Shown: in pieces, positions 16,740-25,911 of the stretch
Layout of the letters: each line of letters opens with the position of its first letter
How positions within the stretch are numbered: the first letter of the stretch is position 1
DNA from: Leptolyngbya sp. BL0902
GTDB lineage: Bacteria > Cyanobacteriota > Cyanobacteriia > Phormidesmidales > Phormidesmidaceae
NCBI RefSeq assembly: GCF_016403105.1
Contig: NZ_CP046155.1
Location: 1,798,001-1,862,000 of the forward strand
Length of the DNA stretch: 64,000 nt
Direction of reading: 5' to 3'
The notes under the pieces: generated by a model
What the model saw: the letters and a program-made list of their open reading frames with translations, nothing else
Told to the model about the DNA's origin: nothing
Databases searched by the model: none
Made by a program: the position numbers and the translations under genes

Positions 16740-18119
16740 ATGCGAGAGCTGGATAACGCCTACCGAATGCTAGAGCTAGAGCCTGGTGCCTCCCTGGAGG
16801 AAATTAACCAGGCTTATAAGGATCTGGTGTTTGTCTGGCATCCAGATCGCATTCCCCAAGACAACGAGCGTCTCTACCAAAAAGCCCAGGATAAAATTAA
16901 AGCCCTCAACCAGGCGCGGGATCTGCTGCGTACCCACAGCCGCAATGGCCGCAGCAGTGCCAGTTCGGCCAACAGTCGCTATGGTAGCAGTGCCAGCCGC
17001 TCCTCCTCCTCCTCGAGCTACTATTCAGCCTCCCAGTCCTCCAGCGAGGGCAGTGACCGCCGCTACTATGGCAACAACTACCGTCCGCCCTACGGCTACG
17101 GCAGCGGCTACCGTCGGCCCTACGAGCCTAATTCGGCCCAGGCCAGCAACCCAGGCAACAGTCAGAGCAACGGCCAGGGCAGCAGCCAGGGAGCCAATGG
17201 GACAGGGCAATCAGCCTATCCCAACTACCAAAGCCGCTACTACCGCTATCAACAGAATACCTATGGCCCGCCACCCTACGGCTCTGGCACCGCAGCCAGC
17301 AACGGTCAGGGGACTGCGGCCCATGGCCAACCTAAGGCCGATACGGCTAAACCTTCAACCAACGGAAATTCCGCCAATGGCACCGCCGCCAGTGATACCG
17401 CCGCCAACGGTACCTCCACCAGCAGCAGGGAGTCCGCCGCCACTGGCCAACCAGGATCCTCCCCAGCCTCTAGCTCCTACCAAACCTATCGCCAACGGCG
17501 CGATGCCGCAGCGGGGGTAGGCCGTTCCTCGTCCGGGCAGAGCGGATCCTCTGCGCCGGGCCAAGCTAGCGGTTCAGAGGATCCTAGCCAAGCCTCTGGC
17601 CGCTCCGGCGTTAACCCCAATACGACGGGCCCCACTGGCCCCAAAGTGACTCCCAACACCGCCCCACCCCAGGGTTCAGCAGTCGATCCGGGCTACAACA
17701 CCTACAATGCCCACACCCGCAACGCCGCCAGCAGCGCCCACCGAGATCGCCAGCGCCCTGACCTCAGCGGCAAAGACCTGCGGGGGGCCAACCTGCGGGA
17801 AAAAGACTTTGCCAACCGCAACCTCAGCGGGGCCGACCTCAGCGGGGCCGACCTCAGCGACGCCTTTTTGCACAAAGTTAACCTCAATCGGGCCAACCTC
17901 AGTAAAGCCAAGCTCTTTCGCGCCAATCTGCTCCAGGCCGACCTCAGCCATGCCAACCTGCGGGAAGCCGACCTAATTGGGGCCGACTTCAGCGGGGCCG
18001 ACCTCAGCGGGGCCGACCTCAGCGGGGCCAAGGTTGCCGTGGGAGGACGCACCATGGTTAAGCTCACGGGCACCATCCTCACCGGAGCCATTATGCCCGA
18101 CGGCTCTATTCACGATTAG
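16740..18119 (+). CDS. J-domain protein with pentapeptide repeats
   Basis: The 459-residue protein starts with a J domain (residues 1-65): NAYRMLELEPGASLEEINQ, then VFVWHPDRIP with the essential HPD, and IKALNQARDLL. Residues about 70-330 are low-complexity, rich in Ser, Gly, Asn, Gln, Tyr and Pro. Residues about 340-440 are tandem A-(D/N)-L-x-x pentapeptides (ANLREKDF, ADLSGADLSDA) forming a quadrilateral beta-helix. J domains stimulate DnaK ATPase, so this may bring DnaK to a client bound by the repeat helix or disordered linker. It lacks the zinc and C-terminal domains of DnaJ. The repeat array is also visible in DNA as GGGGCCGACCTCAGC units. Confidence 0.9.
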   Translation: MRELDNAYRMLELEPGASLEEINQAYKDLVFVWHPDRIPQDNERLYQKAQDKIKALNQARDLLRTHSRNGRSSASSANSRYGSSASRSSSSSSYYSASQSSSEGSDRRYYGNNYRPPYGYGSGYRRPYEPNSAQASNPGNSQSNGQGSSQGANGTGQSAYPNYQSRYYRYQQNTYGPPPYGSGTAASNGQGTAAHGQPKADTAKPSTNGNSANGTAASDTAANGTSTSSRESAATGQPGSSPASSSYQTYRQRRDAAAGVGRSSSGQSGSSAPGQASGSEDPSQASGRSGVNPNTTGPTGPKVTPNTAPPQGSAVDPGYNTYNAHTRNAASSAHRDRQRPDLSGKDLRGANLREKDFANRNLSGADLSGADLSDAFLHKVNLNRANLSKAKLFRANLLQADLSHANLREADLIGADFSGADLSGADLSGAKVAVGGRTMVKLTGTILTGAIMPDGSIHD

Positions 18120-18177
18120 CGGCTCCAGTCATTGAGCCAGTTACTGAGCTAGTCACCAAGCCAGTCACCAAGCCAGC

Positions 18178-18825
18178 ATGAATCTTTTGTTTGACCTCGA
18201 CGGCACCCTGACGGATCCCCACACCGGGATTGTGGCCTGCCTCCAGCACGCTTTGACCGTCATTGATCACCCCATTCCCGACACTGACGCCCTCACGGCC
18301 TTAATTGGGCCACCCCTGCGCCAAGGGCTCAGCCAACTGCTGCAATGCCCTCCCGAATCTCCCCTGGTGGATGCCGCCATCGCCGCCTATCGCGAACGGT
18401 TTGCCGCCGTCGGCCTATTCGAGAATCGCCTTTATGACGGTATCCCCACCATCCTAGACACCCTAGCCGCCCGTCACCGCCTCTTTGTTGTCACCTCCAA
18501 GCCACGCATCTTTGCCGAACGAATTGTCACCCATTTTGGCCTTGCCTCCTACTTTCAAGCCGTCTACGGCAGCGAGCTAGACGGCACCCGATCCGACAAA
18601 GGCGACCTGATTGCCCACGCCCTCTCCCAGTCTCGCCTAGCCGCCGCCGACACCGTAATGATTGGCGACCGCCAGTACGACATCATCGGTGCCTTACGTC
18701 ACCAGGTTTTGCCCGTGGGCGTACTGTGGGGCTACGGATCGCGCCAAGAACTCATCCAAGCCGGAAGTCACCATCTGCTCCAGCACCCTAGGGAGCTAAC
18801 CACCCTAGAGCGACGACTGACCTAA
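18178..18825 (+). CDS. HAD-superfamily phosphatase, Gph-like
   Basis: The 215-residue product has HAD motif 1 [10 protein letters not shown], motif 2 in [12 protein letters not shown], and motif 4 in [12 protein letters not shown]. The cap region (residues 15-85) is helical as in subclass I. Such enzymes dephosphorylate small molecules such as phosphoglycolate or sugar phosphates; the substrate is not fixed by the sequence. Its last 21 bases overlap the 3' end of the convergent pdxA. Confidence 0.9.
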   Translation: MNLLFDLDGTLTDPHTGIVACLQHALTVIDHPIPDTDALTALIGPPLRQGLSQLLQCPPESPLVDAAIAAYRERFAAVGLFENRLYDGIPTILDTLAARHRLFVVTSKPRIFAERIVTHFGLASYFQAVYGSELDGTRSDKGDLIAHALSQSRLAAADTVMIGDRQYDIIGALRHQVLPVGVLWGYGSRQELIQAGSHHLLQHPRELTTLERRLT

Positions 18826-19908
18826 GCGTACCTGGGCCAGTTCAATGGCTAGGTCGATGGCGGCGATCATGCTGCTGGGGTCGGCGATCCCCTTCCCTGC
18901 AATGTCAAAGGCGGTACCGTGGTCGGGGGATGTCCGAATGAAGGGTAGCCCTAGGGTCGTATTCACCGCGCGGTCAAAGGCCATCAGTTTGACCGGAATC
19001 AAGCCCTGATCGTGGTACAGGGCCAGGTAGGCATCGTGGGCTAAGGGCATCGCCTGGGACTCGGTGCCAAACCAGGCTTGACCTGGGCGCACCCACAGGG
19101 TATCCGGCGGGGTGGGGCCATCCAGTTGCGCCTGGGGATAACGCTGGCACTGGGCCTCCAGCCAGGGAATCAGCCAGTCCTGTTCTTCGCGGCCCAGTTG
19201 GCCCCCTTCGCCGCTGTGGGGGTTGAGTCCAGCGATGGCAATCCTGGGTTGAGCAATGCCAAAGTCTTGGCGCAGGCTGCGGATGAGTAAGTCCAGCTTT
19301 TGGGACATCAGGGCCGGATTGAGCACCTGGGGCACCCGCTGAAGGGGAATGTGGGTCGTCGCCAGCATCGTCCGCAGGGGCCAGCCTGTGTGGGGAGATC
19401 GGGCCACAAAGGCCATGGCGAAGTCCTGCACTCCGGCCCCCTCCGCCAACAGCTCCGTTTGGCCAGGGTAGTTGTGGCCAGCGGCTTTCCAGGCGGATTT
19501 GGCAATGGGGGCAGTGACAATGGCCTCAAACTGCCCAGACACCGTAGCGGCGATGGCGGCTTTCAGGTAGGCAAAGCTAGCGGCTCCAGTGGCGGCACTC
19601 TCCTGTCCCCAGTCAAACTTGCCGTCGGCGAGGGACGACGGCACTTCTACCAGCGTGATCTGATCCCTCTGGGGCCAGGGTTTTACCCCAGGCGCGTGGC
19701 TAAAGTGGGCCAGGGTGCGCTCCAAAACCTCCGCGCTGCTCAAGAGCGTAATCTCAGCCTGGACTGACCAATCCTTAGAGGCCAGGGCTTTCAGTACCAC
19801 CTCTGGGCCAATGCCAGCAGGATCACCCAGGGGAATCACTAACCGGGGGCGGCTGGGTGCCGTGGCGGCAGAGGCATGAGGCGTGATGGGTTTAGGAATC
19901 GTGGTCAT
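18805..19908 (-). CDS. pdxA: 4-hydroxythreonine-4-phosphate dehydrogenase
   Basis: The enzyme has [19 protein letters not shown], the metal-binding His residues in NPHSGEGG and [10 protein letters not shown], and the C-terminal [16 protein letters not shown]. It oxidises 4-phosphohydroxy-L-threonine with NAD+ in the DXP-dependent pyridoxal phosphate pathway. The ATG at 19908 gives 367 residues including a Pro/Ala/Thr-rich N-tail of about 20 residues; an upstream TTG at 19923 is less likely. It overlaps the end of the HAD gene. Confidence 0.94.
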   Translation of the reverse strand: MTTIPKPITPHASAATAPSRPRLVIPLGDPAGIGPEVVLKALASKDWSVQAEITLLSSAEVLERTLAHFSHAPGVKPWPQRDQITLVEVPSSLADGKFDWGQESAATGAASFAYLKAAIAATVSGQFEAIVTAPIAKSAWKAAGHNYPGQTELLAEGAGVQDFAMAFVARSPHTGWPLRTMLATTHIPLQRVPQVLNPALMSQKLDLLIRSLRQDFGIAQPRIAIAGLNPHSGEGGQLGREEQDWLIPWLEAQCQRYPQAQLDGPTPPDTLWVRPGQAWFGTESQAMPLAHDAYLALYHDQGLIPVKLMAFDRAVNTTLGLPFIRTSPDHGTAFDIAGKGIADPSSMIAAIDLAIELAQVRLGQSSL

Positions 19909-20102
19909 CGGCGGCGTCACCAAACGTTCTAAAATAGGGGCGGCTTACGGAATGGGCTTTGACCCCAAGGTTCTAGGCCCTCATAGGGTGGCTCAGGGCG
20001 TTTAGCCTTCGATTCATTCCTAGTTTGCGCTGAGGCTAGGGTCAAAATCTATCCATGCAGCCTTGATATATCGCTTTATCTGCTGTTGTAAGGAGTTTTC
20101 TA

Positions 20103-20207
20103 ATGGGCGGCGAAATTTTTAGCACCTCTGTTCTTATCTTTACCTTAACCCTGGTGGGGCTGGGGGCAGGCTTCCTGTTGCTGCGGATCCAGGGCGGCGA
20201 AGAGTAG
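20103..20207 (+). CDS. petM: cytochrome b6f complex subunit PetM
   Basis: This 34-residue gene is easy to miss. MGGEIFSTSV is followed by one hydrophobic helix (LIFTLTLVGLGAGFLLL) and RIQGGEE, the (K/R)-(L/I)-Q-G-x-E-E tail of PetM. TAAGGAG lies eight bases before the ATG. PetM is a peripheral single-helix subunit of the b6f dimer in the thylakoid membrane. It is immediately upstream of ycf39 on the same strand, with 76 bases between. Confidence 0.93.
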   Translation: MGGEIFSTSVLIFTLTLVGLGAGFLLLRIQGGEE

Positions 20208-20283
20208 ATTTCTTCCCGACCGCCTGCCGGGGGGGAGTCCATCTGATATTCTTAGAACAAGTTAACTTTTGTATCATTCCCCC

Positions 20284-21240
20284 ATGAAAGTACTCGTTGT
20301 TGGCGCGACTGGCACCCTAGGCAGGCAAATCGTTCGCCGTGCGTTGGACGAAGGGCACGAGGTGCGCTGTATGGTCAGAAGCGCCCAGCGGGCGGGCTTT
20401 TTGCGGGAATGGGGCGTGGAATTGGTGCGGGGCAATCTCACCCAGCCCGATACCCTGCCCCCAGCCCTAGCAGGGGTTGATGCGGTGATTGATGCCGCCA
20501 CGGCCCGCCCCTCAGAATCCGTGCAAACCGTGGACTGGCAGGGCAAAGTCAACCTGATTCAAGCTACCCAGGCCGCTGGAGTGAAGCGGTTTATCTTCAT
20601 TTCCATCCTCAATTCTGAGAAATTCCCCCACGTTCCCCTCATGAACGTGAAGCGCTGCACCGAAAAATTCCTGGCCGAGTCCGGGCTAGACTACACCATT
20701 CTGCAACCCTGCGGCTTTCTCCAGGGCCTCATCGGCCAGTACGCCATCCCCATCCTAGAAAAGCAATCCATCTGGGTGATGGGCGAAGCGGCCCCCACCG
20801 CCTACATGGACACCCAAGACATCGCCAAGTTTGCCATCAAAGCCCTCACCACCCCCGAAACCGTCAACCGTACCTTCCCCCTGGCTGGGCCTCGGGCCTG
20901 GGGGGCCTACGAAATCATCCGCCTCTGTGAGCGCAAGTGCGGCCAGAGTTCCAGGGTATCCCGCATTTCCCTCGACCTGCTGCGGGTAATTCGCAAAGTC
21001 GCCTACTTCTTCCAGTGGGGCTGGAACTTTGCTGACCGCCTCGCCTTTGTGGAAGTGGTCTCTGGAACGCAGCCCCTAGACGCCCCCATGGATGAGGTCT
21101 ACAGTGCCTTTGGCATGAACCTAGAGGACACCACCACCCTCGAAGACTATATGCAAGAATACTTCAGCCGAATCATGAAAAAGCTGAAGGAACTCGACTA
21201 CGACCGCGACAAAGCCAGCAAGAAAAAGCTGCCCTTCTAA
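20284..21240 (+). CDS. ycf39: Ycf39-type SDR, photosystem II assembly factor
   Basis: The 318-residue atypical SDR starts MKVLVVGATGTLGRQIVRRA, a G-x-x-G-x-x-G loop, followed by VRCMVRSAQRAGFLREWG, FIFISILNSEKFPHVPL and LDYTILQPCGFLQGLIGQY, all hallmarks of Ycf39/HCF244. Ycf39 associates with high-light-inducible proteins and helps deliver chlorophyll to newly made D1 during PSII reaction-centre assembly. The C-terminal extension is charged and ends KKKLPF. The ATG at 20284 is preferred to 20269. It follows petM closely, consistent with a thylakoid-biogenesis pair. Confidence 0.93.
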   Translation: MKVLVVGATGTLGRQIVRRALDEGHEVRCMVRSAQRAGFLREWGVELVRGNLTQPDTLPPALAGVDAVIDAATARPSESVQTVDWQGKVNLIQATQAAGVKRFIFISILNSEKFPHVPLMNVKRCTEKFLAESGLDYTILQPCGFLQGLIGQYAIPILEKQSIWVMGEAAPTAYMDTQDIAKFAIKALTTPETVNRTFPLAGPRAWGAYEIIRLCERKCGQSSRVSRISLDLLRVIRKVAYFFQWGWNFADRLAFVEVVSGTQPLDAPMDEVYSAFGMNLEDTTTLEDYMQEYFSRIMKKLKELDYDRDKASKKKLPF

Positions 21241-21396
21241 GGGGATGCCTACTTGGGGACGCCTACTCACCACTAGGGCGACATGGCGAAACAAGAAAGG
21301 CAGCAAGGACAGCAAACACCCCACCCATTTCAGGTTTCCCCTGGGTGGGTAGGGGGGCATCTCACCCACTGGGCCAAGGGATTGGGCCGTTAGGGC

Positions 21397-21636
21397 TTAG
21401 AAGACCTGCTCAATTTCGGCGATTTCGGGGATGAACTCCCGCAGGCGGCGCTCGATGCCCATGCGGAGGGTCATGGCAGAACTGGGGCAGGAACCACAGG
21501 CCCCTTGCAGCCGTAGCTTTACAATCGGGCCATCAATTTCCACGAGTTCCACATTACCCCCATCCGCCAACAGGTAGGGGCGCAGTTCATCCAGCACCTG
21601 TTCAACATTCTCGGAGGTGAGGGCAAGGGTTTGCAT
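21397..21636 (-). CDS. nfu: NifU-like iron-sulfur scaffold (Nfu)
   Basis: The 79-residue protein is the NifU C-terminal domain alone: [21 protein letters not shown], then [15 protein letters not shown] with the C-x2-C cluster site, and a helix with [12 protein letters not shown]. It assembles and passes on 4Fe-4S clusters and is the major scaffold for photosystem I in cyanobacteria. It is a single gene. Confidence 0.94.
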   Translation of the reverse strand: MQTLALTSENVEQVLDELRPYLLADGGNVELVEIDGPIVKLRLQGACGSCPSSAMTLRMGIERRLREFIPEIAEIEQVF

Positions 21637-21811
21637 GGCAGAATCCTAGGGGTAAACATCTTCTCTATTGTTTCATTGTAAGGATATCCCTAACCCTTCA
21701 GGCCATGGCAACCGTTGAATTCTTCTGGGGTGGCAATAGATCAGGGAGGTTCCTGGCCCAGAGTTGAAATCCTAGCAGGCCAGAGGATATCCCACCGGGG
21801 AATGCGGTGGC

Positions 21812-21859
21812 CCTAAAAGTGCTTCAGCCTAAAAGTGCTTCAGCCTAAAAGTGCTTCAG
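21812..21859. repeat. 3 x 16-bp tandem repeat spanning the egtD 3' end
   Basis: The unit CCTAAAAGTGCTTCAG occurs three times in a row at 21812-21827, 21828-21843 and 21844-21859. The third copy holds the last codons and stop of egtD (minus strand); the other two lie just downstream. Read on the minus strand, each copy repeats the terminal Lys-His-Phe-stop. Confidence 0.95.
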
Positions 21860-22822
21860 ATGGTGGAGGCTGAAGTGCTGATCAGGGTCAACCCAGACTT
21901 CGATGGGCTGAAATCCTGCCTCCATCGCCAAAAGCTGAAATTCCTCAACCGTGTACTTGTAGGAATACTCAGTGCGCAGCGTCTCGCCTTGGGTGAAGGA
22001 AATTTCAGCGTCGCCGATGGCAACGCCCTGATCTGCTAGGCTCACAATGGCCATTTCAATGCGTCCGGCAGCTTCATTGTAGTGGGCTTGGTAGGTGAAC
22101 TGGCTGAGGTCAAAATTGGCCCCCAGTTCTCGGTTGATGCGGGTGAGCAGGTTGAGGGCAAAGGCGGCGGAAATGCCCTGGGCATCGTCGTAGGCGGGTT
22201 CTAGAAGGCTGGCGGATTTTTTCAGGTCTACCCCCACAATCAACTCCCCCAGCCCCGCCACGGTTTTGAGAAAGGCGACGGCATCAGCGGGCTCTAGGTT
22301 GCCGATGGAAGAGCCAGGGAAAAAGCCAAGGGTGGGGCGCTGGTGCAGTTCCGGCACCTGATCCAGCGGTAGGGGTTGGGTATAGTCGGCGCAGAGGGCA
22401 ATGGTTTCGAGGCCGTCAAAATCCTGCATCAGGGCGAGGCAGGATTCTTGAAGATGCTGGCGGGAAATATCCACCCCCACGTAGGTATGCACCTGGGGCG
22501 CAGCCTGGAGCAGAATCCGAATTTTTTGGCTGCTGCCGCTGCCCAATTCCACCAAAACCCGATGGTTGAGGGCGCGGGCAATGTCCTCGGTGTGGGCGCG
22601 GAGGATGGCCATCTCGGTGCGGGTGAGGTAGTACTCCGGCAGTTGGCAAATGGCATCGAACAGTTCTGAACCCCGTTTGTCGTAGAGGAACTTGGCCGAG
22701 AGCGCCTTTTGGGGCTGGGCCAAGCCCTGCAATACGGCACTACGGAAATCCTCCATGGGCGGATGGAAATCGTACAGTTTGACAGACTGAGGCTGGGCCT
22801 GAAAACGCGCACCGGAAGACAT
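21845..22822 (-). CDS. egtD: L-histidine N-alpha-methyltransferase (ergothioneine)
   Basis: The product has KFLYDKRGSELFDAICQLPEYY, the SAM loop VLVELGSGSSQKIRILL, YVGVDISRQ and FFPGSSIGNLEP, all typical of EgtD. It trimethylates histidine to hercynine with three SAM. I prefer the ATG at 22822 (MSSGARFQ, about 325 residues) over 22873, since AAGG precedes it. egtB lies upstream on the same strand, so the pair makes the hercynine and sulfoxide steps of ergothioneine synthesis. No egtC or egtE is visible here. Confidence 0.93.
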   Translation of the reverse strand: MSSGARFQAQPQSVKLYDFHPPMEDFRSAVLQGLAQPQKALSAKFLYDKRGSELFDAICQLPEYYLTRTEMAILRAHTEDIARALNHRVLVELGSGSSQKIRILLQAAPQVHTYVGVDISRQHLQESCLALMQDFDGLETIALCADYTQPLPLDQVPELHQRPTLGFFPGSSIGNLEPADAVAFLKTVAGLGELIVGVDLKKSASLLEPAYDDAQGISAAFALNLLTRINRELGANFDLSQFTYQAHYNEAAGRIEMAIVSLADQGVAIGDAEISFTQGETLRTEYSYKYTVEEFQLLAMEAGFQPIEVWVDPDQHFSLHHLKHF

Positions 22823-22984
22823 AGGAAACCTTAGAATTCGCTGGGAGATGGCGGCAACCATGGGCCAAAACAACGATACTGGCCTGGTTGAGGAGTTGAT
22901 GTGAGTCGCCGCCGTAGAGGCATCGCGGTTGCAGTGTCTCTCCTCCTATCATCCTCCAGGATGAACCGGGTCGATACCCATGCC

Positions 22985-24274
22985 CTAACGCGCTAGACGA
23001 ATACCGCTAAACTGCCAGCGAGCACTAGGCGGGAAAAAGTTACGGTAGCTGGGCCGAATGTGGCCGGGGGGCGTGACGCAGGATCCGCCGCGCAGCACCA
23101 TTTGGTTGCACATAAATTTGCCGTTGTACTCGCCCACCGCACCAGGAGCCACCCGAAAGCCGGGATAGGGCAGGTAGGCGCTTTGCGTCCATTCCCAGGT
23201 GTCGCCATAGAGTTGGTAAATTGGGCCATCGCCCTGGGCGGGCTGGGGGTGGAGGGCATCGCTCATCAGCAAATTACCCTGAGTGGGGACGGTGGCAGCG
23301 GCCACTTCCCATTCGGCTTCGGTGGGTAGACGGTAGCCCCGCCACTGGGCATAGGCGTCGGCCTCGAAGTAGCTGATGTGGGTGACGGGTTCGTTGACAT
23401 TCAGGGGACGCAGGCCACCGAGGGTCATCACCCACCAGTCGGCCCCTTGTTTTTGCCAGTAGAGGGGCGCTTGCCAGCCGTCCCGCTGCACCGTGGCCCA
23501 GCCTTCAGAAAGCCAGTATTGTGCGGTTTGGTAGCCGCCATCGGCGATAAATTCTAGGTATTCGCCATTGGTGACGGGACGGTTGGCCAGGGCAAAGTCA
23601 TTCAGGTAAACCCGATGGCGGGGGCCTTCGTTATCAAAGGCAAACTGGTCGAAGGTTTGGCCAGAGGTTTGATGGCCGATGTCATACAGTCCGCCTGCGA
23701 AGTCCACAAAATCCAAGGCTGGAGCCGTCTGGTCAGCCTGCACCAAGTCCTCTCGATAGGCAGGATGGAGGGGGTTCACCGCCAGGTTGTATTTCAGGTC
23801 AGTCAGCAGGAGTTCCTGGTGCTGCTGTTCGTGGTGTAGGCCGAGGGTGATTAGGGCGGCGATGTCCGGTTCTTCTCCCCGCTGGCGAATCAGGCGATCC
23901 ATAGCCTCATCCACGTAGGCCCGGTATTGGTACACCTCAGCCACCGTGGGTCGGGAAATCAGCCCCCGCTGGGGCCGAGGATGACGGCTACCCACCGCTT
24001 CGTAGTAGGAGTTGAACAGGTAGCCATAGCCGGGGTGGAAGACCTCGTAATCGGCTAAGTAGGGCCGTAACAAAAAGGTTTCAAAGAACCAGGTGATGTG
24101 GGCCAGGTGCCACTTGGGCGGGCTCACGTCGGCCATGCTCTGTACCCCATAGTCTTCAATCACTAGGGGCTGACAGAGGGTTTCGCTGAGTTGACGGACG
24201 GCAGCATAGGCACCCTCAAGGTCTGGCCCTGGGGCGCGGCCTAGGCGAGGAACCTCAGTGGAGGAGAGAATCAT
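22985..24274 (-). CDS. egtB: ergothioneine biosynthesis sulfoxide synthase
   Basis: The 429-residue enzyme has an N-terminal DinB-like helical domain with the iron ligands in LHHEQQHQELLLTD (H-x3-H-x-E), plus KWHLAHITWFFETF, and a C-terminal formylglycine-enzyme-like fold ending MVLRGGSCVTPPGHIRPSYR. It joins hercynine to cysteine or gamma-glutamylcysteine through an O2-dependent C-S bond. Ergothioneine protects against singlet oxygen. Order egtB-egtD, with about 160 bases between. Confidence 0.93.
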   Translation of the reverse strand: MILSSTEVPRLGRAPGPDLEGAYAAVRQLSETLCQPLVIEDYGVQSMADVSPPKWHLAHITWFFETFLLRPYLADYEVFHPGYGYLFNSYYEAVGSRHPRPQRGLISRPTVAEVYQYRAYVDEAMDRLIRQRGEEPDIAALITLGLHHEQQHQELLLTDLKYNLAVNPLHPAYREDLVQADQTAPALDFVDFAGGLYDIGHQTSGQTFDQFAFDNEGPRHRVYLNDFALANRPVTNGEYLEFIADGGYQTAQYWLSEGWATVQRDGWQAPLYWQKQGADWWVMTLGGLRPLNVNEPVTHISYFEADAYAQWRGYRLPTEAEWEVAAATVPTQGNLLMSDALHPQPAQGDGPIYQLYGDTWEWTQSAYLPYPGFRVAPGAVGEYNGKFMCNQMVLRGGSCVTPPGHIRPSYRNFFPPSARWQFSGIRLAR

Positions 24275-24312
24275 GGCGCTAACAGGTTGGTGATGGGGTG
24301 GCCATACCCACT

Positions 24313-25686
24313 CTACGGCTCCGTAGGCTCAATGCGGCCCAGTTGCCGTGGCCCCTGGGTGCCTTGGCGAGCGATGATGGCCTGTTCCAGCGCCTCGGTA
24401 GCACGCACAAACTGGAGATCGGCATCGGTGCCTAGGCGATTGGGGTTGCTGAATAACTCGCTGCGCTGACGGTCATTCAGTTCCACTACCACATCGGGGG
24501 TAATGCCCTTACGGCTGATGTCGGTGCCGTTGGGAGTGAAGTAGTGGGCCACGGTGACGGTGAGGCCCGAACCATCGGACAGGCCGTGCAAGGTTTGCAC
24601 CAGGGCCTTGCCGAAGGTGGGGGTACCAACGACGGCGGCGCGGCGATTGTCTTGCAGGGCTCCGGTGAGGATTTCGCTAGAACTCGCAGAACGGCGATCT
24701 ACCAGCACCGTCAGGGGCAGTTGGGTGAGGGCCGTGCGGTTAGCGGAGAGAGATTCTGTGGTGCCATCACGGTAGACAGTGCGAACAATGGGGCCGTGCT
24801 GGAGCCACATACGGCCAATGTCAATGCTGGCCAACAGCAAGCCGCCGGGATTGCCGCGCAAATCGAGCACAAACCCCTCTACGCCCTCTGCGGTGAGGGC
24901 CAGAATCGCTCGCTCCATTTGAGGGGCGGCATGGGCGTTGAACTCGATCAGCCGGATATAGCCGATGGATCGCCCGCCCACGGTGCGGTTAGCGTATTCC
25001 ACGGCGGGCATTTCCATCCGGGCGCGGGTCACAATGATGCTGCGAGGATTGCCGCCATTGCGCCCAATACTCACGGTCACTTGGGAATTTTCCGCCCCCC
25101 GGAGCCGTTGACTTACCCCTTCCGCCGTGAGGTTGGCGGTGCTTTGGCCATCCACCATGACAACGTGATCGCCCACCATCAACCCAGCCTGTTCGGCGGG
25201 AGATCCGGGGGTGATGGCGGTGATGACCACGCGATTCTCCTGGCGCTGCACCTGCACCCCAATACCGGATATCTCCCCGGCAGTTTGGTCGGTGAGGTCA
25301 GAATATTCGGCGGGCGAGAGAAACCGAGTGTAGGGATCGTTTAACTGGCGCAGAGCGGCCCGCAGAGCACTATAGGCGGCTTCGCGGGAGGTGTAGTCTT
25401 GGCTGAGCAGGCGCTGGCGAGTGGCTAGCCAGTCCGTTTGGTTGAAGCTGGTATCGACGTATTCTCGATTAACAATCTGCCAAGCCTGATCCAACACCGC
25501 CTTGGGGCTCTCTTGCAGGTCAGAACCAACGGCGACACTGCGGGACTGGGTCGGCAAACGAAGGGCTTCACTGGTGGAGGCCGTTGCGGGCGCTAGGCTT
25601 ACCCCTCCTAGGGCAACTGCCGCCAGAGGGGCGAGGAGGAGCGCACGCAGGGAAACGGTGGGCAACTTTTGGGGCAATACCAGCAT
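24313..25686 (-). CDS. ctp: C-terminal processing peptidase, S41 (Ctp)
   Basis: The protease has a signal-like N-terminus (LLLAPLAAVALGGVSLAPA), a PDZ domain (GIGVQVQRQENRVVITAI to GDHVVMVDGQS) and an S41 core with FVLDLRGNPGG, the nucleophile in RRSASSSEIL and the Lys general base in TFGKALVQT. Members in cyanobacteria are CtpA (D1 C-terminal maturation), CtpB and CtpC; which this is cannot be settled by eye. It acts in the lumen or periplasm. The ATG at 25686 gives 457 residues and places the signal at the N-terminus; 25755 is an alternative. Confidence 0.93.
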   Translation of the reverse strand: MLVLPQKLPTVSLRALLLAPLAAVALGGVSLAPATASTSEALRLPTQSRSVAVGSDLQESPKAVLDQAWQIVNREYVDTSFNQTDWLATRQRLLSQDYTSREAAYSALRAALRQLNDPYTRFLSPAEYSDLTDQTAGEISGIGVQVQRQENRVVITAITPGSPAEQAGLMVGDHVVMVDGQSTANLTAEGVSQRLRGAENSQVTVSIGRNGGNPRSIIVTRARMEMPAVEYANRTVGGRSIGYIRLIEFNAHAAPQMERAILALTAEGVEGFVLDLRGNPGGLLLASIDIGRMWLQHGPIVRTVYRDGTTESLSANRTALTQLPLTVLVDRRSASSSEILTGALQDNRRAAVVGTPTFGKALVQTLHGLSDGSGLTVTVAHYFTPNGTDISRKGITPDVVVELNDRQRSELFSNPNRLGTDADLQFVRATEALEQAIIARQGTQGPRQLGRIEPTEP

Positions 25687-25911
25687 GGCGATTCCGATGA
25701 CCTGGGCAAAGGGAGGGAAAAGGTCAGGTGGGCTAGATTGGCGAAAAACCGACAAAAACGAACTATTTTTCTGAGGAAAACCTACAGAATGGATTTGTCG
25801 CCCCCGTTAGCGATGCTATCGGCCCACCACCGCCACGGGTATCCCGCCACCTGGCCCCATTGTGACGGATCGGTCAAAGCTTTGGCCAGATAATTGTGCC
25901 AATTTTGCAGA

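Noticed and set aside
17800..18050. DNA-level tandem repeats in the J-domain gene
   Set aside because: They are explained by the pentapeptide-coding repeat and are not an independent element.
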